Part shown: positions 44,087-52,574 of the stretch, piece by piece
Layout of the letters: every line of letters begins with the position of its first letter
Position numbering within the stretch: position 1 is the stretch's first letter
Source: Bacteroidia bacterium
GTDB taxonomy: Bacteria > Bacteroidota > Bacteroidia > Chitinophagales > Chitinophagaceae
Assembly (NCBI GenBank): GCA_030427635.1
Contig: JAUIBA010000002.1
Coordinates: 186,001 to 250,000, forward strand
Direction: 5' to 3'
DNA length: 64,000 nucleotides
Notes under the pieces: generated by a model
Seen by the model: the letters and a program-made list of their open reading frames with translations, nothing else
Database searches by the model: none
What the model was told of the DNA's origin: nothing
Program-made: the position numbers and the translations under genes

Positions 44087-45643
44087 TGGATGGGGGTGTT
44101 GCACCATATTGAATGGTGCAACACCCTGTATATGTACATCAGGCTGCCGCAGGTGATATAGGGTGTAGCCGGATCCGATTATGGTACTATCTGCAGGCGG
44201 GGCTACTGCGCGCATATAATTGATAAAAGCAGCATCGTCAAAGCCCTGAAGGGTGAGGACGTATTTTACACCAATACTATCAAGAAATGGTTTGCCTGCT
44301 GCGGGTGACAGATACCATGAGAGGTTGACCGTGCGCCTGCCGGTAAACATTGCCAGTGCACGGGGCTTGGTGAAGAGGATAACATCTGCGTCAGCGACAT
44401 GGCTGGAGATGTAGCCGAATGCATCTATTTCCCGCTGCTCCATGATGCCACCAGATATGGGGGCAGTAGCAGCATGCAGCAGAGTGTTATAATCTGCCAT
44501 AAAATAGACTATCGTTAAGGGTATAGCAATAGTGGCGGGGTGTAAGCGGGGCAGCATTATGTACAGGGTGCGCACTGTAGCGTAAAGATATACTGCAGCT
44601 ACAGGGAAAAGTGGGAGGAAATAACGGGGATCGCGGCAGGGATAGAAAAGCAGCATGAAAAGCATTAGCATAAAGAAAGTATCAGTAAGGGCTGGCCGGC
44701 GCACTATGCGAATGATGAAAGGTATGAGTATAGCCCAGAACAGTACTGTGCGAATAAAAGCAGCAATGCCGGATGCTGGTGCTGCGTACCGGCCTGGCCA
44801 GGGCATAGCTGTGACTATACCGATTGTGTCTTTCAGTTTTTCCCATAGGAAGGATGGGGAACTCTGGTGTAATGCCTGGCGAAAGATTTGAAAATAGAAT
44901 TGTGTGGTGCCTGCCGTGGCCGGAACCAGCACATGGCTGACAATAAAATGCAGCAGCAGGGTAATGGAGATAACCAAAACTGCGGGCTGGCGAAGAATGT
45001 ATCTGAACTGACCCTGCTTTTTTTGCCTGATGGTACTCACGACAGTGACCAGCCATATCAGTCCTTCGGCAGGTAACAGGAGTATGGCCTGAGACCTTAT
45101 TTCAATAGCTGCGAAGGCAGTAATGATGAGCAGCACATAACGGTACCTTATGTGCCTGCGCGACTCACGGATAGTGAGGTAAAGCATAATAAACAGGAGG
45201 CAGGGCACATCGGCCAGCACCTCGCTTTTGAATGATACCATGTAGCCGCTGTACACTGTCATAACGGACATGCATATGGCTGCTGTGCGGCCGGCATAGG
45301 TGCGGTACCAGCCATAGGATACAAACATAAGCAGCAGATACAGAAACGAATTGAAATAACATAGGTGGCGGAAGGATATACCCACACGGCTCACTACCGG
45401 CCAGAGCAAAACGGAGTAACCGGGTGGGTAGGAGGGAGGCGAGTATACGGTATTGCCAGGGTTGAAAATCCATGTGTTGTGCTGGAGGGGAATACCGTGT
45501 GCCAGATTCATAGCGCCATTGAGGTAGAGGGCAAAATCGTCGCCCCAGCCGTGGTGGTCCTGAATATTGATAAAGAACAGCGGTAATGAAAGAAGGATGA
45601 GTACACAGAAGGCTGTGTACCTTGGGTGCAGGTGCAGGGTCAT
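44021..45643 (-). CDS. GT-C family membrane glycosyltransferase (GT39/PMT-like)
   Basis: 540 residues with about 11-12 membrane spans. The first periplasmic loop has HGWGDDFALYLNGAMNLA with the Asp35-Asp36 pair typical of GT-C catalytic sites, and SPPSYPPGYSVLLWP as in other bacterial PMT/ArnT relatives. A soluble C-terminal domain (about 400-540) follows. It probably transfers a sugar from a polyprenyl phosphate to a surface glycan or protein. Its 3' end runs 66 bases into the opposite-strand end of the TonB receptor gene, so both C-termini are encoded on the same DNA. Confidence 0.75.
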   Translation of the reverse strand: MTLHLHPRYTAFCVLILLSLPLFFINIQDHHGWGDDFALYLNGAMNLAHGIPLQHNTWIFNPGNTVYSPPSYPPGYSVLLWPVVSRVGISFRHLCYFNSFLYLLLMFVSYGWYRTYAGRTAAICMSVMTVYSGYMVSFKSEVLADVPCLLFIMLYLTIRESRRHIRYRYVLLIITAFAAIEIRSQAILLLPAEGLIWLVTVVSTIRQKKQGQFRYILRQPAVLVISITLLLHFIVSHVLVPATAGTTQFYFQIFRQALHQSSPSFLWEKLKDTIGIVTAMPWPGRYAAPASGIAAFIRTVLFWAILIPFIIRIVRRPALTDTFFMLMLFMLLFYPCRDPRYFLPLFPVAAVYLYATVRTLYIMLPRLHPATIAIPLTIVYFMADYNTLLHAATAPISGGIMEQREIDAFGYISSHVADADVILFTKPRALAMFTGRRTVNLSWYLSPAAGKPFLDSIGVKYVLTLQGFDDAAFINYMRAVAPPADSTIIGSGYTLYHLRQPDVHIQGVAPFNMVQHPHPSFDTISNTYIQLSSTCGPPYR

Positions 45644-45841
45644 AATAGTGGTTTACAGGTTTGGGTTACAGATGAATGCCTGTATTAATTGGTCAGGCAG
45701 ATTCTGCGGGTTATATTTGCCTAACGTATAAACTGCTGTTTTATTTTATTTTATTTACTGTCTGTGGGCGCGTGAATATGCCCTGACGGACGGTACTGAC
45801 ACAGGTGCATAAAAAATTCAATTTTTTTTACAATATTTCAC

Positions 45842-45849
45842 TATCTTTG
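45842..45849 (+). promoter_or_regulatory. -7 box of rpsO
   Basis: TATCTTTG matches TAnnTTTG; a T-rich tract (45825-45832) lies where the -33 box would be. The leader to the rpsO ATG is about 35 bases. Confidence 0.6.
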
Positions 45850-45889
45850 CCGCCTGAAAAAGTGTATTTATATTTAAAATTTGATGCAA

Positions 45890-46162
45890 ATGTCTCATTT
45901 TACCGCGGAAAAGAAAGCGAACATTTTTAAAACACATGGCGGAAGCGCTACCAATACTGGTTCAATAGAAGCGCAGATAGCCCTTCTTACTGAGCGCATC
46001 CAGCATATTTCTGCACACCTGAAGACTAATAAAAAAGACTTCTCCAGCAATCGTGGTCTGATGCAGCTTGTAGGTCGTCGTAAACGCCTGCTGCAATATC
46101 TGAGCAACAACAATCTTGAATCTTACCGTGCACTGATCGAAAAACTCGGTCTACGTAAGTAG
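45890..46162 (+). CDS. rpsO: 30S ribosomal protein S15
   Basis: 90 residues from ATG 45890 (MSHFTAEKKANIF); an ATG at 45884 would add two residues. Contains the S15 core GSIEAQIALLTERIQHISAHLK, then HxxDxSSxRGL-type KKDFSSNRGLMQLVGRRKRLLQYL. It binds 16S rRNA and bridges subunits. It stands directly before pnp, as in many bacteria, but with its own strong terminator between them. Confidence 0.97.
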   Translation: MSHFTAEKKANIFKTHGGSATNTGSIEAQIALLTERIQHISAHLKTNKKDFSSNRGLMQLVGRRKRLLQYLSNNNLESYRALIEKLGLRK

Positions 46163-46179
46163 TCAACAGCTTAAAAGCT

Positions 46180-46213
46180 ATTCCCAACTATCTGGTTGGG
46201 AATTGTTTTTTTT
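46180..46213 (+). terminator. Intrinsic terminator of rpsO
   Basis: A 9-bp stem ATTCCCAAC/GTTGGGAAT (46180-46188 and 46195-46203), followed by TTGTTTTTTTT. Confidence 0.9.
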
Positions 46214-46319
46214 AGACTTTTCCACCAGATATATATGCTCCGGTAGCGGAAGGGTGGTATTCTGCAATGCGGACAGCATTAACTGGTGTTATGAATTTAA
46301 CCACTAATACATCCTTTGT

Positions 46320-48647
46320 ATGACTCCAAATCCCATATCCGTATCGCTGACATCGGCAAGCGGACATGAAATCTCAATAGAAACGGGCAGAATGGCCCGC
46401 CAGGCCGATGGTGCGGTAGTAGTGCGCCAGGGCAACTGTATGATACTGGCTACAGTAGTAGCTAACAAAGAACCAAAACCCGGACAGAGCTTTTTCCCAC
46501 TCACTGTAGATTATCAGGAAAAGTTTGCATCTGCCGGTCGTATACCAGGCTCATTTTTCAAGCGTGAGGCACGCCTGAACGATTATGAAATACTTACATC
46601 ACGTCTTATAGACCGTGCACTGCGTCCACTGTTCCCTGATGATTACTATTGTGATGTACAAGTACTGGTATCTCTCATCTCATCGGACGAAGAGGTAATG
46701 CCGGATTCTCTGGCTTGCCTGGCAGCATCGGCAGCACTGGCTGTAAGTGATGTGCCTATACAGGAAATGATATCGGAAGTGCGTGTGTGCCGCATAAACG
46801 GTGAATACGTAGTGAACCCGATGCGCAGCCAGATACCAACTGCTGACCTCAACATAATAGTTGCGGCTACAGAGAAGAACATAATGATGGTGGAAGGTGA
46901 AGCATCGGAATGTGATGAAGCCAGCCTGATAAAAGCCATAGAAGTAGCTCATGAAGCTATACGTGCCCAGGTAAAACTGCAGGCTGACCTGCGTGAGAAA
47001 GCAGGCATAGCCGGAAAGCGTGAATATACGAAGCCGCACACTGCACCTGAGCTGGAAAAGCGTATAGCAGAGTATGCTACCAAGCGCATATATGATGTAG
47101 CTAAAGGTGCACTGGGCAAGCATGACCGCTCTGACGCATTCAAGAAAATAGAAGAAGATTTTAAAGCAGAGATAAAAGAAGGTGAACTGGCTGAAGAAGA
47201 TGCCGCACTGATAGGTACTTACTTCCATGACCTGGAGAAGAAAATAATCCGCGACATGATGCTGGACGAGCGCGTGCGCCTGGATGGTCGTGGACTGGAA
47301 GATGTGCGCCCGCTGACTATAGAAGTGGAGCCACTGCCTTCACCACACGGTTCTGCACTCTTTACCCGTGGCGAAACACAGTCACTTACTACTGTGACGC
47401 TGGGTACTGTAGATGACGAGCTGCTGCTGGAAACTGCACAGACATCTGACTATCTGAAATTTATACTGCATTACAACTTCCCTCCATTCTCTACCGGTGA
47501 GGTGAAAATGATGCGTGGACAGAGCCGCCGTGAGGTGGGCCATGGTAACCTGGCACTGCGCTCACTGAAGCAGATGATGCCAGCCGATTATCCTTACACG
47601 GTACGTGTGGTATCGGACATTCTGGAATCAAACGGTTCATCGTCAATGGCTACTGTATGTGCGGGCTCGCTGGCGCTGATGGATGCCGGTGTTCCTTTCT
47701 CTAAGCATGTGAGTGGTGTGGCAATGGGTCTTATCTCTGGTGAGAATGGCCGTTTTGCTGTACTGACAGATATACTGGGTGATGAAGATCACCTGGGTGA
47801 TATGGACTTTAAAGTAACAGGTACCCGTGATGGTATCTGCGGCATACAGATGGACATCAAGGTAGATGGCCTGAGTATGGATATTATGATGCAGGCTCTG
47901 GAGCAGGCACGCCGCGGCCGCCTGCACATACTGGATGCTATGTACCAGACAATAGAGGGAGCACGTGCCGACCTGAAGCCACATGCGCCACGCATTACAC
48001 AGATGAACATCGACCGTGAGTTCATAGGTGCGGTAATAGGCCCTGGTGGTAAAATCATTCAGGAAATGCAGCGTGAGACCGGTACCAAAATCAACATTGA
48101 AGAGGTAGGTAACGAAGGTGTTATCAAGATATTTGCTACCAACCAGGCAAGTGTGGATAAGGCTGTAAGCTGGATACGCAGCATAGTAGCGATACCTGAG
48201 ATAGGAGCTACCTATGAGGGTGTAGTGAAGAGCATCATGCCTTTCGGTGCATTTGTAGAGTTCATGCCGGGCAAGCAGGGTCTTCTGCACATATCGGAAG
48301 TGAGCTGGAAGCGCCTGGAAACACTGGATGGTGTACTGAAAGAAGGTGATACTGTGAAAATACAGCTCACTGGTACCGATCCTAAAACAGGTAAGCTGCG
48401 ACTGAGCCGTAAGGTGCTGATGCCAAAACCAGAAGGTTATGTAGAGCCAGAGCGCCGTGAGCGCCGCGAAGGTGGTGATGACCGCCGTGGTGGTGGTAAC
48501 AGGGGTGGTAATGACCGCCGCGATGGTGGTAACCGCAACCGTGGCAATGACCGTGACCGTGGTCCGCGTAACGAAGGAAACAGAAATGAATCTGCACAGC
48601 AGGCTCCTGCTGCACCTTCGGCAGACGACAGCGATATGAAACTGTAA
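46320..48647 (+). CDS. pnp: Polyribonucleotide nucleotidyltransferase (PNPase)
   Basis: 775 residues. Two RNase PH domains ([20 protein letters not shown] near the start, and [18 protein letters not shown] from about 322) with the catalytic block [20 protein letters not shown]. Then a KH domain ([16 protein letters not shown]) and an S1 domain ([20 protein letters not shown]). It degrades RNA 3' to 5' by phosphorolysis. The last 60 residues are Arg/Gly/Asn-rich (e.g. [16 protein letters not shown]), an RGG-like tail that is longer than in E. coli PNPase and may bind RNA. Confidence 0.98.
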   Translation: MTPNPISVSLTSASGHEISIETGRMARQADGAVVVRQGNCMILATVVANKEPKPGQSFFPLTVDYQEKFASAGRIPGSFFKREARLNDYEILTSRLIDRALRPLFPDDYYCDVQVLVSLISSDEEVMPDSLACLAASAALAVSDVPIQEMISEVRVCRINGEYVVNPMRSQIPTADLNIIVAATEKNIMMVEGEASECDEASLIKAIEVAHEAIRAQVKLQADLREKAGIAGKREYTKPHTAPELEKRIAEYATKRIYDVAKGALGKHDRSDAFKKIEEDFKAEIKEGELAEEDAALIGTYFHDLEKKIIRDMMLDERVRLDGRGLEDVRPLTIEVEPLPSPHGSALFTRGETQSLTTVTLGTVDDELLLETAQTSDYLKFILHYNFPPFSTGEVKMMRGQSRREVGHGNLALRSLKQMMPADYPYTVRVVSDILESNGSSSMATVCAGSLALMDAGVPFSKHVSGVAMGLISGENGRFAVLTDILGDEDHLGDMDFKVTGTRDGICGIQMDIKVDGLSMDIMMQALEQARRGRLHILDAMYQTIEGARADLKPHAPRITQMNIDREFIGAVIGPGGKIIQEMQRETGTKINIEEVGNEGVIKIFATNQASVDKAVSWIRSIVAIPEIGATYEGVVKSIMPFGAFVEFMPGKQGLLHISEVSWKRLETLDGVLKEGDTVKIQLTGTDPKTGKLRLSRKVLMPKPEGYVEPERRERREGGDDRRGGGNRGGNDRRDGGNRNRGNDRDRGPRNEGNRNESAQQAPAAPSADDSDMKL

Positions 48648-48669
48648 CAACAGTATGATAATGTATATA

Positions 48670-48710
48670 ATGAGGTCTGTACCCGATGGGTACAGACCTC
48701 ATCTTTTTTG
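48670..48710 (+). terminator. Intrinsic terminator of pnp
   Basis: A 15-bp perfect stem (48670-48684 and 48688-48702) with a 3-base loop, followed by CTTTTTT. Confidence 0.92.
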
Positions 48711-48794
48711 CAGCAATATTTTTTGTTTTCCTTGTGAATAATGTCTTTGCTGCTTTGCTCAATTATTTGTTGCTTTGTACATCAAAGTGCTTTT

Positions 48795-49439
48795 ATGCAA
48801 GAGGTAAATAAAGATGAATCACTGGAGGCGCTGCGCGAGATACGCAGCATCATGGACCGCTCATCGCGTTTTGTATCGCTGAGTGGGTGGAGCGGTATAT
48901 GGGCCGGTAGTGTAGCCATAGCCGGCGCGGCAATAGCGTGGAGTTGGCTGCAGCAACCGGGTTATAGTGATATAGGCTCAACGTTTTACGCATCGGCAGA
49001 GCATTTTGACCGTTATACCATCAACTTTATATGGCTGGGGATAGCTACGTTTGCCATAGCGCTGGCAGGTGTATTTTTCTTTACGTGGCGCAAGGCCAGC
49101 CGCATGGGGCAGAAGATATGGAACAGCGCATCGCGGCTGATGGTAGAGCAGCTGTTCTATCCTATTTTCGGCGGGAGTGTGTTCTGCTTTATGTTTATTT
49201 ACTATGGTGTGGGTATGTTTGTGGCACCTACATGCCTTGTGTTTTACGGGCTGGCACTGATAAGCGCTGGGCGGCATACATACTCTGATATACGCTACCT
49301 GGGTATGCTGGATGTGACGCTGGGATGCACGGCAATGTTCTTCCCCGGTTCGGGACTGATATTCTGGGGACTGGGTTTTGGGGTGCTGCACATCCTGTAT
49401 GGTATTATGATGTGGAGCAAGTACGATAAAATAGGGTAA
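48795..49439 (+). CDS. Membrane protein of unknown function, upstream of a winged-helix regulator
   Basis: 214 residues from the ATG at 48795; a longer frame from 48741 adds an unlikely Cys-rich leader. A cytoplasmic N-terminus (MQEVNKDESLEALREIRSIM) precedes six hydrophobic segments (about 30-50, 80-100, 125-145, 150-168, 175-190 and 192-208). This layout is common for membrane proteins co-encoded with a small winged-helix repressor in Bacteroidota. The partner regulator starts 7 bases later. The protein may sense a membrane signal and act on the regulator, or be its target (inference). Confidence 0.75.
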   Translation: MQEVNKDESLEALREIRSIMDRSSRFVSLSGWSGIWAGSVAIAGAAIAWSWLQQPGYSDIGSTFYASAEHFDRYTINFIWLGIATFAIALAGVFFFTWRKASRMGQKIWNSASRLMVEQLFYPIFGGSVFCFMFIYYGVGMFVAPTCLVFYGLALISAGRHTYSDIRYLGMLDVTLGCTAMFFPGSGLIFWGLGFGVLHILYGIMMWSKYDKIG

Positions 49440-49446
49440 GAGAGAG

Positions 49447-49746
49447 ATGACAAATCCGGTAGCACAGCTCAATAAGATTTTTGACAGCCGCATACGAATA
49501 GGCATCATGAGTGCGTTGATGGTTACAGAAAGTGTGAACTTCAACGACCTGAAGGCGCTTATAGATGTGACGGACGGTAACCTGGCTACCCATCTCAAAA
49601 CGCTGGAAGAGCATAAGTATATAAAGGTGCAGAAAGGCTTTATAGGCAGGAAAACAAACACTACCTACAGTATAACGCCAACGGGTGAAAAGGCATTCCG
49701 TGCACACCTGGATGCACTGGAGACTATCATCAGAAATGTAACGTGA
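49447..49746 (+). CDS. Winged-helix transcriptional regulator (MarR/PadR-like, short)
   Basis: 99 residues, a single wHTH domain: RIRIGIMSALMVTESVNFND, recognition helix region DVTDGNLATHLKTLEEHKYI, and wing KVQKGFIGRKTNTTYSITPTG. This is the stand-alone wHTH family (HTH_34-like) typical of Bacteroidota and related to archaeal regulators. It sits seven bases after the membrane protein gene and probably controls that operon. Confidence 0.88.
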   Translation: MTNPVAQLNKIFDSRIRIGIMSALMVTESVNFNDLKALIDVTDGNLATHLKTLEEHKYIKVQKGFIGRKTNTTYSITPTGEKAFRAHLDALETIIRNVT

Positions 49747-49847
49747 GTTGCATTTTTTTTGCGCTAGTCGCTTTGATTTAAAAAGTGCTTTTGTTTTTAA
49801 CAAGCCAGAGCGGGTGCCGGCTCAATAAAAGAAATGAATACTACGTT

Positions 49848-50219
49848 ATGAATGATAAGAAGGTAAAGCCAGATACGCTGCAGGCAAGGGCCCGCAGCTT
49901 TACGTTTGCTATAAATGGTATATGGCAGCTGTTACGTTCAGAGCCCAATGCACGGCTGCATCTTGCAGCTACAGCAGGTGTAATAGTAGCGGGTGTGGTG
50001 CAGCATTTGTCGGCACAGCGCTGGGTAGCGCTGGTATTTGCCATAGGGCTGGTATGGATAACGGAGGCACTGAATACCAGTATAGAGAAGCTGTGTGATT
50101 TCAGTTGCGATAATCGTTTTCACCCAGCTATAAAGGTGATAAAAGATGTGGCTGCGGCGGCAGTGCTTATAGCTGCGGTGGTAAGTGTTGTGGTGGGGTA
50201 TCTAGTATTCTTTCACTAA
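49848..50219 (+). CDS. dgkA: Diacylglycerol/undecaprenol kinase family protein
   Basis: 123 residues from the ATG at 49848. Three membrane spans and the DgkA signature EALNTSIEKLCD (about 85-96), with ARSFTFAINGIWQLLRSEPNARLHLAA split over the amphipathic N-terminal helix. Members phosphorylate diacylglycerol or undecaprenol; in non-proteobacteria the substrate is often undecaprenol (family knowledge). It may be transcribed with the DUF1361 gene 12 bases downstream. Confidence 0.9.
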   Translation: MNDKKVKPDTLQARARSFTFAINGIWQLLRSEPNARLHLAATAGVIVAGVVQHLSAQRWVALVFAIGLVWITEALNTSIEKLCDFSCDNRFHPAIKVIKDVAAAAVLIAAVVSVVVGYLVFFH

Positions 50220-50231
50220 AAAACGTTTTAT

Positions 50232-50879
50232 ATGCCGTTTATCAAAGCGTACAGATGGATTGTTCCGGCACTGCTTTTTACTGCTGTCCTGCTGGTATTA
50301 AGGCTATTTATGACCGGTACAGTGACATTCTTTTTCCTGTCCTGGAATATTTTTCTGGCAGTGCTGCCACTATACTTTTCGCATAAGCTGGAAGGGGTAT
50401 CAATGGGGGCATTCAGGGCGGCGGTGCTATTGGCCCTATGGCTTATTTTCTTTCCCAATGCTATGTATATAGTTACAGACCTGTTTCATCTGCGTAAGCA
50501 TACAGGGATACCACTGTGGTATGATTTGCTGCTGCTGATGTCGGCAGCACTTACGGGTATTGTGATGGGGTTTGTATCGCTGCATAATGTGGAGCGGTGG
50601 CTGATGCAATGGTTGCAACCGAGGTACACACATCTTATTGTGTTTGTACTATTTCTGTTATGTGGCTACGGTATATACATGGGGCGGTATCTGAGGTGGA
50701 ACAGCTGGGATGTAGTAGTGCAGCCATACGCGCTACTGGCGGATGTGCGCACCCATGTGGTGCACCCGTTTCGTAATATAGATTGCTGGCTGGTGACTAT
50801 ACTGTTTGGTATGTGGCTGCATATTCTGTACTACTATTTCAGGCGTGCGGGGAAAATAATGGAGGGGGAGATAAAATAG
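50232..50879 (+). CDS. DUF1361 membrane protein
   Basis: 215 residues with six or seven membrane spans. The signature blocks FFPNAMYIVTDLFHLR and GYGIYMGRYLRWNSWDV identify DUF1361, function unknown. It follows dgkA by 12 bases and is ended by a 12-bp hairpin. Confidence 0.88.
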   Translation: MPFIKAYRWIVPALLFTAVLLVLRLFMTGTVTFFFLSWNIFLAVLPLYFSHKLEGVSMGAFRAAVLLALWLIFFPNAMYIVTDLFHLRKHTGIPLWYDLLLLMSAALTGIVMGFVSLHNVERWLMQWLQPRYTHLIVFVLFLLCGYGIYMGRYLRWNSWDVVVQPYALLADVRTHVVHPFRNIDCWLVTILFGMWLHILYYYFRRAGKIMEGEIK

Positions 50880-50910
50880 GATGCAGTAGTCTTACCCCTT
50901 GTATAAAAGC

Positions 50911-50940
50911 GATAAGCCTCCCACAACCGGGAGGCTTATC
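50911..50940. terminator. Bidirectional hairpin
   Basis: A 12-bp perfect stem GATAAGCCTCCC/GGGAGGCTTATC with a 6-base loop, between the convergent DUF1361 and DUF4402 genes. Confidence 0.75.
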
Positions 50941-50962
50941 TATGTCTATGTGAGTATGAATA

Positions 50963-51487
50963 TTAGTTGTAGTTAACTGTAACCGGAACACCAGTTGCAT
51001 TTGTGTACAGACCACTTGCCTGAGCAGCAGCTACGTTCAGCGTTGCACCTACATTCAGGGTTTCAGTACCGGAAGCGCTCAGTGTGCCGGTAGCTGATGG
51101 TACTGAAGTAAAGTTGTCAACAGTCATGTTATGTGAAGCACCGTCAGAGATAGTGCATGAAGTAGGCAGTGTTATTGCGTAAGTGTAAGAAGCCTGACCA
51201 GAAACTGTGAAGCTTGCAGCAGAAACAGTACCAGTAGTAGCAGGAAGGGTTACACCACCAGCGCCACCAGTAGTACGTGTACCGGCAGGGTCCAGAACGG
51301 CAGTACCAGCGATGGTAGCAGAAACGGCTACGTTACCGAAGTTCATATCTACTGTCTTAACGATAGAGATAGGAGTGATGATGTTGGCAGAGGCAGAAGC
51401 GGTAGCAGTAGCCTGAGCGTTAGCAGCAGTTGCGAAACCGAAAGTTGCTACAGCTGCGATTGCGATTGATTTGAAGAAATTTTTCAT
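50963..51487 (-). CDS. DUF4402 secreted protein, copy 1
   Basis: 174 residues. Signal peptide with cleavage at ANAQ-A near residue 25. The mature part is a small beta-sandwich of the DUF4402 type (ITPISIVKTVDMNFGNVAV, then FTVSGQASYTYAITLP and ATGVPVTVNYN) that resembles pilin-like or surface-coat subunits. Only two residues (22-23, in the signal peptide) differ from the copy at 55712-56236, so the mature proteins are identical although the genes differ at many third positions. The mRNA leader is A/C-rich and unstructured, typical of highly expressed genes. Surface function inferred. Confidence 0.85.
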   Translation of the reverse strand: MKNFFKSIAIAAVATFGFATAANAQATATASASANIITPISIVKTVDMNFGNVAVSATIAGTAVLDPAGTRTTGGAGGVTLPATTGTVSAASFTVSGQASYTYAITLPTSCTISDGASHNMTVDNFTSVPSATGTLSASGTETLNVGATLNVAAAQASGLYTNATGVPVTVNYN

Positions 51488-51640
51488 TGTAGTTGTTTTT
51501 TATTTGTTTGTGTTTGTTGTTGTTTGTGTTATGCCAGTAGTATTACCAATGGCGTGCCAAAATTTTAAGTGATTGATAATCAATGATTTAATTTCTGACA
51601 TGGTATGCCAATTGTCCGTCGTGTGGATGGATTTTCCAGA
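51488..51640 (-). promoter_or_regulatory. Upstream region of DUF4402 copy 1 with palindromes shared with copy 2
   Basis: About 150 bases align with the region upstream of copy 2 (56237-56390). Shared sites are two near-palindromes, TGGCGTGCCA (51550-51559) and TGGTATGCCA (51601-51610), spaced 51 bases start to start, and ATTGATAATCAAT (51572-51584) between them. They look like operator sites. No good TAnnTTTG box is seen. Confidence 0.55.
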
Positions 51641-51659
51641 ATGTGGAAAATGTAGGGCG

Positions 51660-52574
51660 TTAAAGTGTCGGTTTGCAACTTTTAATATGAAACTGACGGG
51701 AAGACCATGAAATGGAGTCTCTGTCGAATGAGAGTGTAACAAGTAGCCCTTTGCTGGTGGTGGGTGTGTTCTGGTCAAAAATGAAGTTGCCCAGACTGTA
51801 GAATATGGGTTTGCCTTTGTAGGTATGCATGGGCTGTATTACGTGTGGGTGATGCCCTATGATAGCATCGGCACCGGCATCTATCAGCTGCTGTGCCTGC
51901 TGTCTTTGTTGCAGGGAGTGAGTCTCCTGATATTCAGTACCCCAATGAAGGCTAACAACGATATAATCATTTGTGTGCAGTTTTTTATGGGCGATGATGC
52001 ATTTTGCCAGTTCCTCGCTTGTGGCCTGACACATGCCGGCAGCATGGGGTAGATACGGCCAGCACTCCAGTGGTAGCAATACTGATGCAAATACAGCAAC
52101 CCGGATGCCATTTTTTTCAATTATTGTGGGAGTACAAGCGGCCTGCTGACTGCTTCCATAGCCTATAGGTATGAGGCCGTGCTGTGTTATGTTTGTGTAG
52201 GTTTCTATCAGTCCGTTTCTGCCCTGGTCATAGCTGTGGTTATTGGCCATTACCAGATGTGTAATGCCGGCTTCTCTGATGGGTGTGAGGCAGGAGGGAC
52301 TGCCACGGAATACAAATCGTTTGTGTACAGGTGATACTATGTCTGTTACGGGACACTCCAGGTTTACTACGGCCGCATCTGCATTGTGCAATGCAGGTGC
52401 AACAGACGTTAGCAGGCTGCTCATCCCTCTTTGTTCTATCTGCTTGCGGACGCCTCTGTCCAGCAGCAGGTCTCCGGCAAAACAGATGTGCAGTTTTGTA
52501 TTCTGCCGCCGGCACCCTGTAGTGGAAAACAGCAAGAAGGCAAGTAACGTAAAATAGCAGTACTTCCTTAACAT
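51660..52574 (-). CDS. CapA family lipoprotein (metallophosphatase-like)
   Basis: 304 residues. Lipobox STTGC (Cys21) after a short signal. The CapA fold motifs are FAGDLLLDRGV, NLECPVTD, MANNHSYDQGRNGL, SLHWGTEY, GHHPHVIQP and SLGNFIFD. CapA/PgsA proteins take part in poly-gamma-glutamate synthesis or anchoring, and others are surface phosphoesterase-like proteins; without pgsBC nearby, the exact role is open. Last gene of a three-gene operon; its start overlaps the DUF3160 stop by seven bases. Confidence 0.9.
   Translation of the reverse strand: MLRKYCYFTLLAFLLFSTTGCRRQNTKLHICFAGDLLLDRGVRKQIEQRGMSSLLTSVAPALHNADAAVVNLECPVTDIVSPVHKRFVFRGSPSCLTPIREAGITHLVMANNHSYDQGRNGLIETYTNITQHGLIPIGYGSSQQAACTPTIIEKNGIRVAVFASVLLPLECWPYLPHAAGMCQATSEELAKCIIAHKKLHTNDYIVVSLHWGTEYQETHSLQQRQQAQQLIDAGADAIIGHHPHVIQPMHTYKGKPIFYSLGNFIFDQNTPTTSKGLLVTLSFDRDSISWSSRQFHIKSCKPTL

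Noticed and set aside
51545..51562. TTGGCACG...TTGG upstream of DUF4402 as a sigma-54 (-24/-12) promoter
   Set aside because: The spacing is one base short and GC is replaced by GG at -12 in both copies; better read as part of the palindromic site.
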